Shown in pieces: positions 1 through 8,504 of a stretch of 17,025 nucleotides of DNA. Made by a program: the position numbers and the translations under genes. Under the pieces are notes generated by a model. That model had not been told where the DNA came from. It searched no databases and saw only the letters and a list, made by a program, of their open reading frames with translations. Origin of the DNA: an uncultured Lachnospiraceae bacterium (GTDB lineage: Bacteria; Bacillota_A; Clostridia; Lachnospirales; Lachnospiraceae); contig CAMOOZ010000196.1 in NCBI GenBank assembly GCA_946621895.1, positions 1 through 17,025 of the forward strand. The letters are read 5' to 3'. Numbering within the stretch: the stretch's first letter is position 1; each line of letters begins with the position of its first letter.

Positions 1-1937
1 CGTTTAATATGGCTGTGGCATTTTCCGTGCTGTTTTCCTGCATGTTTGCCACGGAGGTGCTCCAGTTGTCTTTTTATCCGACGGTGCTGCTCTTTACGAC
101 GATTTTCCGGATCGCGCTGAATGTCTCTTCCACGAGGCTCATCCTGACCACCGGAAATCCCGGCAATGTGGTGGAGACCTTCGGCCAGTATGTGGGCGGC
201 GGCGACCTGATCGTAGGCACGATCGTCTTCATCATTCTGATCATCATCCAGTTCATGGTGATCAATAAGGGCTCGGAGCGTGTGGCCGAGGTCACGGCCA
301 GGTTCACGCTGGACGCGATGCCCGGAAAGCAGATGGCCATCGATGCGGACTTAAACACCGGGGCGATCACGGATGCGGAGGCCAAGGCGGCCAGGGACAA
401 GATCCAGGAGGAGTCCAGCTTCTTCGGTTCCATGGACGGTGCCGTGAAGTATACGAAGGGAGATGCCACGGCCGGCCTGATGATCACGGCGATCAATATC
501 GTCGGCGGCATCGCGATGGGTGTGCTGCGGCAGGGGATGGATATCAACTCCGCCCTGAACCATTACGCGATCCTGACCATCGGGGACGGCCTTGTGTCCC
601 AGATCCCGTCGCTGCTGATCTCTTTGTCCACAGGTATTCTCGTGACCAAGGGGAGCAAGGAGGCGGAATTCGGCTCCGCTATTTTAAAGCAGCTTTTCGG
701 GCTGCCCAAATCCCTTTACTTTGTGGGAGGGATCCTGATCGCGCTGGGGATCATCACCCCGCTGACCACCTGGCTCTTCGTCGGCATGGGACTGATCTTT
801 ATCATCGTGGGCAGGACGCTTACGGGCACGCTTGAGGTGGCCACCATTGAAGAAGAGGCCAGGGAAGAGGAGAAGACCGCGGAGGAGATCAGGCAGCCGG
901 AGAATGTGACAAGCCTCCTGCAGGTGGATCCCATCGAGCTGGAGTTCGGGTATGGGATCATCCCGCTGGCGGATGTTTCCCAGGGCGGGGATCTTCTGGA
1001 CCGCGTGGTCATGATCAGACGGCAGATCGCGCTGGAGCTTGGCTGTGTCGTGCCGATCATCCGTCTGCGGGATAATATCCAGCTGAATCCGAATCAGTAT
1101 ATCATCAAGATCAAGGGCATACAGATCGCCGAGGGCGAGGTGCTCTTTGATCATTATATGGCGATGAATCCGGGCTATGTGGAGGAGAAGATCACCGGTA
1201 TTGAGACCTTTGAACCGTCCTTCCATCTGCCTGCCATCTGGATCACCGAGAATCAGCGGGAAAGGGCGGAATCCCTTGGCTATACCGTGGTGGATCCGCC
1301 GTCGATCATTGCAACGCACTTAACCGAGGTGATCCGTCAGCATATCGCGGAGCTTCTGACCCGCCAGGATGTGCAGAATCTGATCAACAATCTGCGGGAG
1401 AGCAACCCTTCCGTGGTGGAAGAGCTTGTGCCGAAGCTTTTGGGGCTTGGCGAGGTGCAGAAGGTGCTGCAGAACCTGCTTTCCGAGGGGATCTCCATCC
1501 GGGATCTGCTGACCATCTTTGAGACGCTGGCGGATAATGCCACCTCATCAAGGGATACGGATATCCTGACGGAATATGTGCGCCAGGCCTTAAAGCGCGC
1601 CATTTCCGGAAAGTATTTCCCGCCGGGAGAGGTCACCGGCGTGATGACGCTGGATCCCAAGGTGGAGCAGGAGATCATGAGCAATGTCAAGCAGACCGAG
1701 CAGGGCACCTATCTGAATATGGATCCGGCCAGGACAAAGGCGATCATAGCTTCGCTGGAGGAGGAAAGAAAGAAGCTGGATGAGACGGGACGCAATCCGA
1801 TCGTGGTCACGAGTCCCATCGTGCGGATATATTTCAAGCGGCTCACCGAGGATTATATGCGTGACCTGATCGTTGTGAGTTATAATGAAGTGGAGAGCAA
1901 TGTGGAGCTTCAGTCCGTTGGGATGATAACGGCATAA
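1..1937 (+). CDS. flhA: Flagellar export gate protein FlhA (5' truncated)
   Basis: FlhA is the large membrane subunit of the flagellar type III export gate; its cytoplasmic ring docks chaperone-substrate complexes. The frame is already open at base 3, so the gene enters from the left and roughly the first 35-40 residues are missing (family proteins are about 680-700 aa; 644 are visible). The visible part starts in a transmembrane segment and runs into the conserved stretch FRIALNVSSTRLIL. It continues through the FHIPEP-family cytoplasmic loop (GSERVAEVTARFTLDAMPGK, then DADLNTGAITDAEA), further membrane segments to about base 830, and the C-terminal cytosolic domain. An acidic linker (EEEAREEEKTAEE) joins membrane and cytosolic parts. 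The stop is 10 bases before flhF, as in one operon. An ATG at position 9 is internal, not the true start. The identification is very secure. Confidence 0.97.
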   Translation, partial: FNMAVAFSVLFSCMFATEVLQLSFYPTVLLFTTIFRIALNVSSTRLILTTGNPGNVVETFGQYVGGGDLIVGTIVFIILIIIQFMVINKGSERVAEVTARFTLDAMPGKQMAIDADLNTGAITDAEAKAARDKIQEESSFFGSMDGAVKYTKGDATAGLMITAINIVGGIAMGVLRQGMDINSALNHYAILTIGDGLVSQIPSLLISLSTGILVTKGSKEAEFGSAILKQLFGLPKSLYFVGGILIALGIITPLTTWLFVGMGLIFIIVGRTLTGTLEVATIEEEAREEEKTAEEIRQPENVTSLLQVDPIELEFGYGIIPLADVSQGGDLLDRVVMIRRQIALELGCVVPIIRLRDNIQLNPNQYIIKIKGIQIAEGEVLFDHYMAMNPGYVEEKITGIETFEPSFHLPAIWITENQRERAESLGYTVVDPPSIIATHLTEVIRQHIAELLTRQDVQNLINNLRESNPSVVEELVPKLLGLGEVQKVLQNLLSEGISIRDLLTIFETLADNATSSRDTDILTEYVRQALKRAISGKYFPPGEVTGVMTLDPKVEQEIMSNVKQTEQGTYLNMDPARTKAIIASLEEERKKLDETGRNPIVVTSPIVRIYFKRLTEDYMRDLIVVSYNEVESNVELQSVGMITA

Positions 1938-1947
1938 GGTAGCGGGA

Positions 1948-3240
1948 ATGATTATCAAAAAGTTTCAGGGAAAAAACGAAAACGAAGCGCTGGAGGCGGC
2001 AAAAAAGGAGCTGGGGAATGCCGTCGTGATCATGAATGTGCGGAAGGTGAAGCCGAAAGGATTCTTTTCCTTTTTCCGGGCTCAGCAGACCGAGGTCACG
2101 GTGGCATTGGAGGAGGAGCGGGAAAGGCAGCTTCCTCCGGAAAGCGAGCCGGCGGAAAAGGCTTCCGCGCAGAAGGCCCCGCTGCCTGAGCTGAAGCCCT
2201 TAAAGCCCGTGGGCGAAGGCACGGATGATATTCAGGGCGCGGTGATGGACATCGCCAGACTGCAGGAAAAATACGAACGGCTCGAGGCCATGCGCGGAAG
2301 CGGGGAAAAGGCGCAGGAGAAAAAGCCGGCCCCTGCACGGGAGCAGGCGCCTCCGGAAAGACCGCAGGAATCCGTGCATTCCGGTTCAGAGACTCCCGAA
2401 GAGGGAGAGTATTCCCATCAGGCGGAGCCCTCCCGGGAGATTTCCGTGTTCCGGGAGCTGCTCTTAAAGACCATGATGGAAAATGAGGTGGAGGAGAGCT
2501 TTGCCAGGGAATTCCTGGAGGACCTGGAGGAGCTGGATAAGCCGAATATGCCGCTGGATGTGATCCTGGCGGAGATCTATCAGAAGATGATCCTGAAATT
2601 CGGCAAGGCGGAGCCCATTGTTCCCGCAGAAAAGCCTCCCAAAGTGGCATTCTTTATCGGGCCCACGGGGGTGGGAAAGACCACGACCATTGCCAAGCTG
2701 GCTTCCCGGTTTTCGATCATTGATAAGAAAAAAGTGGCGCTCCTGACCACGGACACCTATCGGATCGCCGCCGCGGAGCAGCTGCGCACCTATGCCAGCA
2801 TTCTGGAGGTGCCCTTTCATATTATCTATACGCCGGAGGAGATGACGGGCAAATTAAAGGAGCTTGCCTCCTATGATTTTATTTTTGTGGACACCTCCGG
2901 ACATTCTCCCAGAAATATCGAAATGAAGGACACTGTGGGAGAGTTTATCGAGGCGACGAAATCGGATTATGAGACGGAGGTCTTTCTGGTCCTGTCCGCC
3001 ACGACAAAGCACAGGGATCTGGTGCAGACGACGGAGGCTTATGAGAAGATCGGAAAATATAAGCTGATCTTCACAAAGCTCGATGAAACGGATTATCAGG
3101 GGAATCTCCTGAATATGCGGCTTCGTACCGGCGCGGCGCTGTCCTATGTGACCAACGGGCAGAATGTGCCGGATGATATCAAGGAGTTCCATCCCCAGAA
3201 GACGGTGAAGCAGCTTCTGGGCGGCAAAAAGGATTCATAA
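1948..3240 (+). CDS. flhF: Flagellar biosynthesis SRP-type GTPase FlhF
   Basis: FlhF is the third SRP-family GTPase and helps place flagella with FlhG. The N-terminal B domain opens with the family sequence IIKKFQGKNENEALEAAKKE. A charged, Pro/Glu-rich linker follows (about residues 55-170), then the helical N domain and the GTPase G domain. Visible nucleotide motifs are P-loop GPTGVGKT (238-245), DTYR (269-272) and TKLD (376-379). The G3 motif reads DTSGHS (315-320) where SRP GTPases usually have DTAGR, so the usual Arg is His here. At 430 aa the length is normal for clostridial FlhF. The start is 10 bases after the flhA stop, with AGCGGGA-like weak pairing upstream, so translational coupling is likely. 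The partner flhG follows 10 bases downstream. Confidence 0.95.
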   Translation: MIIKKFQGKNENEALEAAKKELGNAVVIMNVRKVKPKGFFSFFRAQQTEVTVALEEERERQLPPESEPAEKASAQKAPLPELKPLKPVGEGTDDIQGAVMDIARLQEKYERLEAMRGSGEKAQEKKPAPAREQAPPERPQESVHSGSETPEEGEYSHQAEPSREISVFRELLLKTMMENEVEESFAREFLEDLEELDKPNMPLDVILAEIYQKMILKFGKAEPIVPAEKPPKVAFFIGPTGVGKTTTIAKLASRFSIIDKKKVALLTTDTYRIAAAEQLRTYASILEVPFHIIYTPEEMTGKLKELASYDFIFVDTSGHSPRNIEMKDTVGEFIEATKSDYETEVFLVLSATTKHRDLVQTTEAYEKIGKYKLIFTKLDETDYQGNLLNMRLRTGAALSYVTNGQNVPDDIKEFHPQKTVKQLLGGKKDS

Positions 3241-3250
3241 CGGATTTAAG

Positions 3251-4180
3251 ATGGCGGATCAGGCGGAAAATTTAAGAAATCTGGTCAGACAGACGGCCAG
3301 GGCAAACGCCCTTGAGGAACAGAAGGCCCAAAGGCCCCTGGCCAGGGTGATCACCGTGACCAGCGGAAAGGGCGGGGTGGGGAAATCCAACACCTCGATC
3401 AATCTGGCTGTCCAGATGAAAAAACAGGGTAAACGGGTGATCATTCTGGACGCGGATTTCGGTCTCGCGAATATCGAGATCATGTTCGGGACCGTGCCGA
3501 AATTCAATCTGTCGGATCTGATCTATCAGGGTAAGGGGATCCGGGACATCATCACCTGGGGCCCCAATGAAGTGGGCTTTATCTCCGGCGGCTCCGGGAT
3601 CGCGGGAATGAGCGATCTGGGCAGGGAGCATCTGACGACGATCATTAAGAATCTGGCGGAGCTGGACGCGCTGACGGATATCATCATCATCGATACCGCG
3701 GCCGGGATCTCGGATGTGGTGCTGGAGTTTCTGGTGGCCAGCGGGGAGATCATTCTGGTCACGACGCCCGAGCCCACCTCCATCACGGACTCCTATTCTC
3801 TGCTGAAGGCTGTATCCAGGCATCCCCGTTTCTTTAAGGAGGAGACAAAGATCAGGGTGCTCTCCAACCGGGTGGATTCGGATGCCGAGGGGAAAAGCCT
3901 TTATACGAAGCTGAATGCGGTGGTAAACCGGTATCTGAAGCTGGGGATCAGCTATCTTGGCGCCGTCCCGCAGGACAGGGCGCTTTCGGATGCGGTGATG
4001 CAGCAGATGCCCGTTTCCATCAAGGAACCCAGAGCAAAATCCTCTCAGGCCTATGAGCGGATCACCACGGCGCTGCTCACCGGAGAGGAAGTGAAGGAAG
4101 TTAAAAAACGCGGGATGGCTGCTTTCTTTTCTCACCTGGTAGCAGCCAAGAATCTGGCTGCCAGAATGAGGCAGGGGTAA
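3251..4180 (+). CDS. flhG: MinD-like ATPase FlhG (YlxH/FleN), FlhF regulator
   Basis: FlhG is a MinD/ParA-family ATPase that controls flagellar number and site and stimulates the GTPase of FlhF. A deviant Walker A motif, KGGVGKS, lies at residues 40-46, followed by the second conserved block VIILDADFGLANIEIMFG and Walker B-like IIIIDTAAG. The N terminus carries DQAENLR at residues 3-9. This matches the DQAxxLR activator-helix motif known from Bacillus FlhG to act on FlhF, so the FlhF-FlhG activation circuit looks intact. The C-terminal stretch FFSHLVAAKNLAARMRQG could form an amphipathic membrane-binding helix, as in MinD/FlhG. The gene starts 10 bases after flhF and ends 7 bases before the PilZ gene. 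The length (309 aa) is typical. Confidence 0.95.
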   Translation: MADQAENLRNLVRQTARANALEEQKAQRPLARVITVTSGKGGVGKSNTSINLAVQMKKQGKRVIILDADFGLANIEIMFGTVPKFNLSDLIYQGKGIRDIITWGPNEVGFISGGSGIAGMSDLGREHLTTIIKNLAELDALTDIIIIDTAAGISDVVLEFLVASGEIILVTTPEPTSITDSYSLLKAVSRHPRFFKEETKIRVLSNRVDSDAEGKSLYTKLNAVVNRYLKLGISYLGAVPQDRALSDAVMQQMPVSIKEPRAKSSQAYERITTALLTGEEVKEVKKRGMAAFFSHLVAAKNLAARMRQG

Positions 4181-4187
4181 AGGGGAT

Positions 4188-4952
4188 ATGGCATTATTCG
4201 GAGGAAAGAAAAAGACCGGCCTGTTTGAGAGCATTGTCGCTCCCGGGCAGAAGGTGGAATATCAGTCCCTTCATGCGGCGCAGGGAGAAGCCGGCGAATC
4301 CGGACAGCGCAGGGTCTATAAGGGAGCAGTGTTTGATGTTCTTTCCGAGGACAGCTTTGAGATCACGATGCCCACCGAGGGGACGAAAATGATCCTTCTT
4401 CCCGTGGGCAGGGAATATTCCATGGTGTTCTATGTGGGAAAGACGCTTTATCAGTGTGATGTCCAGATCTATGACAGATATAAAAGGGATAATATCTATA
4501 TCCTCGCGATGCATGTGACCTCGAATCTGGTGAAATTCCAGAGAAGGGCATATTACCGCTTCAGCTGTTCTTTGGCAATGAATTCGAGGACGCTGGAGGA
4601 GGATGAGATCAGGGCCTTTGAGGAGAAGGAGAATATCCTGCTGCCGGAGCTGCCCCTGCGCCAGGGGGTCATTCTGGATATTTCCGGAGGAGGACTGCGG
4701 TTTATCGCCACACAGCCCTATGAGAAGGGCAGCATGATCTTCTGCACCTATACGCTTACGGGAGATAACGGTTCAAAGGATTACAGCCTGATGGGAGAGG
4801 TGCTGGAGGTAAAGGAGATGCCCTCAAAGCCCGGCGTCTTTGAACATCGGGTGGAGTTTAAGAATATCAGGGAATCTGACCGGGACGAGATCATCCGTTA
4901 TATTTTTGATGCGGAGCGAAAGCTCAGGCAAAAGGAAATCGGGGAACAATAA
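4188..4952 (+). CDS. YcgR-like PilZ domain protein (c-di-GMP motility effector)
   Basis: This is a two-domain flagellar-brake type protein. The N-terminal YcgR-like beta domain spans about residues 1-110 and the C-terminal PilZ domain about 115-245. Both c-di-GMP binding signatures are visible: RxxxR in RRAYYR (119-124) and DxSxxG in DISGGG (164-169). In the family, c-di-GMP binding lets the protein contact motor components and slow or bias rotation. Whether this one binds MotA or FliM/FliG cannot be told from sequence. The start ATG lies 7 bases after flhG with AAGGGGAT just upstream. The gene sits between the flagellar assembly genes and the chemotaxis block, which supports a role in motor output. 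Its 254 aa is normal for Gram-positive YcgR (B. subtilis DgrA-like). Confidence 0.9.
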   Translation: MALFGGKKKTGLFESIVAPGQKVEYQSLHAAQGEAGESGQRRVYKGAVFDVLSEDSFEITMPTEGTKMILLPVGREYSMVFYVGKTLYQCDVQIYDRYKRDNIYILAMHVTSNLVKFQRRAYYRFSCSLAMNSRTLEEDEIRAFEEKENILLPELPLRQGVILDISGGGLRFIATQPYEKGSMIFCTYTLTGDNGSKDYSLMGEVLEVKEMPSKPGVFEHRVEFKNIRESDRDEIIRYIFDAERKLRQKEIGEQ

Positions 4953-4970
4953 AAAAAGAGGAGGAAGATT

Positions 4971-6047
4971 GTGAAAAATATTCTGTTGGTTGATGACTCT
5001 GCACTCATGCGAAGGGTTCTTTGTGATATAATCGAGTCCGACGGCAGATTTCATGTTGCCGACCGTGCGATGAACGGAAAGGCCGCCCTGGATCTTCTCC
5101 TGAAGAACCGGTATGATGCGGTGGTGCTGGATGTGAATATGCCCGTGATGGACGGGATCCAGCTGTTGAAGGAGCTCCATAAGCGCAGGCTTTCCTTCAA
5201 TATCATGATGGCCTCCACCGATACGAAGGAGGGGGCCAAGGTGACGCTGGACTGTCTGGATCTGGGGGCGCTGGATTTTATCCACAAGCCGGCGAATGCC
5301 TCTGACTGCAAGGAGGAAAACTTTAAAAAGCATTTCCTCAGGGTGCTGGAAGGGGTGATCATTTCCCGCCCCCCCGTTTTCGGGGACAGCAAGGCCTTCT
5401 CGATGGAGGATTACAAATCCACGAAGAAGGTGCTGGATGTGGTGGCCAAGACCGCCTCAAAGATCAAGGGCAGAAAGCTGGTGGCCATCGCCTGTTCCAC
5501 CGGAGGCCCCAAGGCGCTCCAGTCCGTGATCCCGAAGCTTCCGGGCAATCTGAACGCGCCGGTGATGCTGGTTCAGCACATGCCCGGCGGGTTTACGAAA
5601 TCCCTGGCGGAAAGACTGGATTCCTTAAGCGAGATCACGGTCACGGAGGGCCGGGAGGGGGAGAGCCTCGAGAAGGGCCATGTTTACATCGCAATGGGCG
5701 GCAAGCATATGAATTACGCAAAGAGCGGCGGAAAGGGGACGATCCACTATTCCGACGAGCCCCCCAGAGAGGGGGTCAAGCCCTGCGCGAATTATATGTA
5801 TGAGTCGCTTTGTTCCTCGGATTACGACGAGATCGTCTGCGTGGTGCTCACCGGAATGGGCGCGGACGGGACGGAGGGGATCAAGCGCTTAAAGGCGTCA
5901 AAAAAGATCCATGTCATCACACAGGAAAAAAGCAGCTGCACGGTATACGGGATGCCGAAGGCTGCGGAGGCGGCGGGGCTTTCCGACCAGGTGGTCTCAC
6001 TGGATCATGTGGCCCAGGAGATCATCATGAGCGTGGGAGTCAGCTGA
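4971..6047 (+). CDS. cheB: Chemotaxis response regulator / protein-glutamate methylesterase CheB
   Basis: CheB removes methyl groups from chemoreceptors for adaptation and can deamidate receptor glutamines. The receiver domain has the acidic pair D8-D9, phospho-acceptor D54 (VVLDVNMPVMDG), the MAST block and a conserved Lys in FIHKP. The C-terminal esterase domain shows the catalytic triad: Ser176 in CSTGG, His203 in QHMPGG and Asp299 in MGADG. The start is GTG at 4971, chosen because a strong GAGGAGGAAG site precedes it and the product begins right at the family N terminus (KNILLVDDSALMRR). At 358 aa the length is normal. It contains a run of seven C at 5369-5375 inside the linker. It lies 18 bases after the PilZ gene and 73 bases before cheA. 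Confidence 0.96.
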   Translation: MKNILLVDDSALMRRVLCDIIESDGRFHVADRAMNGKAALDLLLKNRYDAVVLDVNMPVMDGIQLLKELHKRRLSFNIMMASTDTKEGAKVTLDCLDLGALDFIHKPANASDCKEENFKKHFLRVLEGVIISRPPVFGDSKAFSMEDYKSTKKVLDVVAKTASKIKGRKLVAIACSTGGPKALQSVIPKLPGNLNAPVMLVQHMPGGFTKSLAERLDSLSEITVTEGREGESLEKGHVYIAMGGKHMNYAKSGGKGTIHYSDEPPREGVKPCANYMYESLCSSDYDEIVCVVLTGMGADGTEGIKRLKASKKIHVITQEKSSCTVYGMPKAAEAAGLSDQVVSLDHVAQEIIMSVGVS

Positions 6048-6077
6048 GGAGTATGAAAAATCGGTGTGATCGTGAAA

Positions 6078-6098
6078 AGCTGTCCGTCCGGGGACGCT
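6078..6098 (+). promoter_or_regulatory. Hairpin just upstream of the cheA ribosome binding site
   Basis: Between cheB and cheA, AGC-(T)-GTCC pairs with GGAC-GCT around a six-base loop, giving a 7-bp stem with one bulged T. It ends six bases before the cheA Shine-Dalgarno site (AAGGAGG, 6104-6110). There is no T tract, so it is not an intrinsic terminator. It could shield an mRNA end or tune cheA translation, but this is inference from pairing alone. Confidence 0.35.
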
Positions 6099-6120
6099 TC
6101 GATAAGGAGGAAAAGCAAAA

Positions 6121-8295
6121 ATGGATGTAAGCCAATATCTGGACATTTTCATCGAGGAATCCAAGGAGCATATCCAGAGTCTGAACGATTCCATCCTTGC
6201 ACTGGAACAGGATCCGGAGGACAGCGATACGGTAAACGAGATTTTCCGTGCCGCCCACTCCTTAAAGGGGATGGCCGGGACCATGGGTTATAAGCGGATG
6301 CAGAATCTGACCCATGACATGGAAAATGTGTTTTCCGAGGTGCGCAACGGGTCGATCAAGGTCAAGGCGAATATGATCGACATCCTCTTCAAATGCCTTG
6401 ATGCGATTGAGGAGTATGTGGGGAATATTCAATCCTCCGCCGATGAAGGGACCAACGACAACGAGGCCCTGATCAAAATGCTCAATGATATCCTGAACGG
6501 CATGGAAGCCGGCGCGGCTCCCGCGGAGGAAGCCGCCCCTGCGGAAGCAGAGGCGCCTGCGGCGGAGGAAAGCGAAGGAGCTGCGGCACCCGCCCCGTCA
6601 GGAGAGGACGCACCCTGGTTAAAGATTCCCATCGGCGATTCCGAAAGGCTGGTGATCGGCGAGGCGCTGACCCAGGGCAAGAAGGTCTACGGCGTGAATG
6701 TCCGGGTGCAGGAGAGCTGCATCTTAAAGGCGGCAAGAGCCTTTCTTGTGTTCAAGGCCATCGAGGAGATGGGGGAGATCATCATTTCCGAGCCCTCCAC
6801 GCAGGATATCGAGGACGAGAAATTTGATTTTGATTTCAGTATCATCGTGATCACGGATGCGGAGCTGGATCAGATCCTTTCCGCCGCAAAATATGTGTCC
6901 GAGATCGAGGATGCCACCGGGGCGCCGCTGGATCTGGACCGCGTCGTGGATTCCGAAGAGGCAGAGGCCGCCGCGGAGGCTGCAGAGGCGGAGAGCGCTC
7001 CGGCCGAGGCTTCCGAAGAGAAGCATCAGGACGAGGCCGCCGTAGTGGTTTCCACTGCCGCGCCGAAGGTGGTCGAGCCGGACCACCATACGCCCGCAGC
7101 CGCGCCGAAGGAGAAAAAGGCGGCGGCGAAGCCCGTGGTCAACCGCACGGTCCGCGTGGATATCGAGAAGCTGGATTCTTTGATGAATCTGGTGTCAGAG
7201 CTGATCACGGCAAAGAACTCGCTTGTTTCCGCGGCATCCAATTCCCCGACCGGCAAGGACAGCGCCGTAAATGAGCAGATCCAGTATCTGGAAAGCGTCA
7301 CCACCGACCTGCATGAATCGGTCATGAAGGTCCGGATGGTGCCCATCGAGAGCGTGGTGCAGAAATTCCCCCGCATGATCAGGGATCTCCAGAAGCAGCT
7401 CGGTAAGAAGATGGAGCTGACGATGACCGGTGAGGAGACGGAGCTGGACCGTACCGTGGTGGACGAGATCGGCGATCCGCTGATGCATTTACTGAGAAAT
7501 GCCGCGGACCATGGCCTGGAGCCGACCAACGAGGAACGTATCGCAAAGGGCAAGCCCGAGGTCGGACAGATCCGCCTGGATGCCTATCAGGACGGGAATA
7601 ATGTTATCATCGAGGTCTCCGACGACGGACGCGGCATCGATGTGGAGGCGGTGAAGAATAAGGGGATCGAGCGGGGCGTCATCACGCCGGAGCAGGGCGA
7701 GAGTATGACGGACAAGGAGATCATCAATCTCCTGTTCAATGCCGGCTTCTCCACCGCAAAGGAGGTCACGGATATCTCCGGCAGAGGCGTTGGCCTGGAT
7801 GTGGTGAAGAGCAAGATCGAATCCTTAAGCGGTGAGGTGGATGTGCGCAGCGAGTATGGCGCCGGCTCCACCTGGATCATCCGGCTGCCGCTGACGCTGG
7901 CGATCATCCAGGCGCTGATGGTCGTGGTCGGAGAAGACAAATATGCCATTGCCCTGGGCTCCATTACCACCATCGAGGATATCCCCGTGGGTGATGTGAA
8001 GCTTGTGGAGAATAAGGAAGTCATTAACATGCGGGGCGAGGTCATTCCCCTGATCCGGTTGAGGGATGTCCTGGACACGGAGGATGAGGAGCAGGAGACG
8101 GATCATCTCGTGGTGATCATCTGCAAGAAGGGAGACCAGCAGACCGGTTTTGTGGTAGACGAGCTGATCGGGCAGCAGGAGATCGTTATCAAGTCTCTCG
8201 GAAAGTATATCAATAAATCCGATGTGATCAGCGGAGCCACGATCCTGGGAGACGGTGAGGTCGCATTGATCATTGATACGAATGCACTGATGTAA
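6121..8295 (+). CDS. cheA: Chemotaxis sensor histidine kinase CheA
   Basis: CheA is the soluble kinase that, coupled to receptors by CheW, phosphorylates CheY and CheB. Five domains are visible. The P1 HPt domain carries phospho-acceptor His46 in AAHSLKGMAGTMG. After an Ala/Glu/Pro linker (about 128-160) comes a P2 CheY-binding domain (about 161-265). A second Ala/Glu-rich linker (about 280-340) leads to the P3 dimerisation helices (about 343-400). P4 is the ATP-binding domain, with N box N460 (LLRNAADHG), G1 SDDGRG (500-505), the GFSTA region and G2 GRGVGL (554-559). P5 is the CheW-like domain to residue 724. All catalytic motifs are intact. ATG 6121 follows AAGGAGG by 10 bases. The next gene, cheW, is separated by an unusually long repeat-rich spacer. 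Confidence 0.97.
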   Translation: MDVSQYLDIFIEESKEHIQSLNDSILALEQDPEDSDTVNEIFRAAHSLKGMAGTMGYKRMQNLTHDMENVFSEVRNGSIKVKANMIDILFKCLDAIEEYVGNIQSSADEGTNDNEALIKMLNDILNGMEAGAAPAEEAAPAEAEAPAAEESEGAAAPAPSGEDAPWLKIPIGDSERLVIGEALTQGKKVYGVNVRVQESCILKAARAFLVFKAIEEMGEIIISEPSTQDIEDEKFDFDFSIIVITDAELDQILSAAKYVSEIEDATGAPLDLDRVVDSEEAEAAAEAAEAESAPAEASEEKHQDEAAVVVSTAAPKVVEPDHHTPAAAPKEKKAAAKPVVNRTVRVDIEKLDSLMNLVSELITAKNSLVSAASNSPTGKDSAVNEQIQYLESVTTDLHESVMKVRMVPIESVVQKFPRMIRDLQKQLGKKMELTMTGEETELDRTVVDEIGDPLMHLLRNAADHGLEPTNEERIAKGKPEVGQIRLDAYQDGNNVIIEVSDDGRGIDVEAVKNKGIERGVITPEQGESMTDKEIINLLFNAGFSTAKEVTDISGRGVGLDVVKSKIESLSGEVDVRSEYGAGSTWIIRLPLTLAIIQALMVVVGEDKYAIALGSITTIEDIPVGDVKLVENKEVINMRGEVIPLIRLRDVLDTEDEEQETDHLVVIICKKGDQQTGFVVDELIGQQEIVIKSLGKYINKSDVISGATILGDGEVALIIDTNALM

Positions 8296-8504
8296 CGAGA
8301 TAATGCTGTGCTGCGGCCATGCAGACGGTGTGCCTGCACACCGGGATGCATGGACATTGCACGGCTAAGACGACACGAAGAAAAAGCAGCGCGAACGAAG
8401 CGAGCGATGCGATTTCTGAGTGGCGGCTGCAGGCGAGGGAGATGCGAAGCATCGAAGCGGCTGCGATTATCGCAAAGCGCAATACGAGGAAGGAGCGAAG
8501 TCCC
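8296..8504 (+). repeat. GCGA-rich, hairpin-rich cheA-cheW spacer (possible small dispersed repeat)
   Basis: This 209-base spacer is long compared with the 1-70 base gaps elsewhere in the operon. It has an 8-bp inverted repeat at 8326-8343 (CGGTGTGC/GCACACCG), a GATGC-GAA-GCATC hairpin at 8441-8453 and a TGCGA-TTA-TCGCA hairpin at 8462-8474. Many short iterations of GCGAA/GAAGCG/GCGA occur from about 8388 to 8500. It ends in the cheW ribosome binding site. One reading frame stays open through it into cheW, but the predicted peptide (Arg, Ala and Ser rich, with Cys/His) looks nothing like CheW, so I treat it as non-coding. The structure resembles small dispersed intergenic elements, but no second copy exists in this window to prove that. 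Confidence 0.5.

Noticed and set aside
5369..5375. C7 run in cheB as a phase-variation tract
   Set aside because: Seven C in a GC-rich gene encoding Arg-Pro-Pro in the linker is not remarkable enough, and there is no repeat structure around it.
6099..6106. TTCGATAA resembling a sigma-28 -10 box upstream of cheA
   Set aside because: There is no TAAA-type -35 box about 15 bases upstream, and the sequence overlaps the ribosome binding site.
8326..8343. 8-bp inverted repeat after cheA as a transcription terminator
   Set aside because: No T run follows on either strand, and cheW-cheC-cheD downstream have no visible promoter, so the operon must be read through.
8319..8504. Extended CheW N terminus starting at ATG 8319
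   Set aside because: The 62 added residues are unlike CheW and lie in the repeat-rich spacer; GTG 8505 has a good AGGAAGGAG site and gives the normal length.
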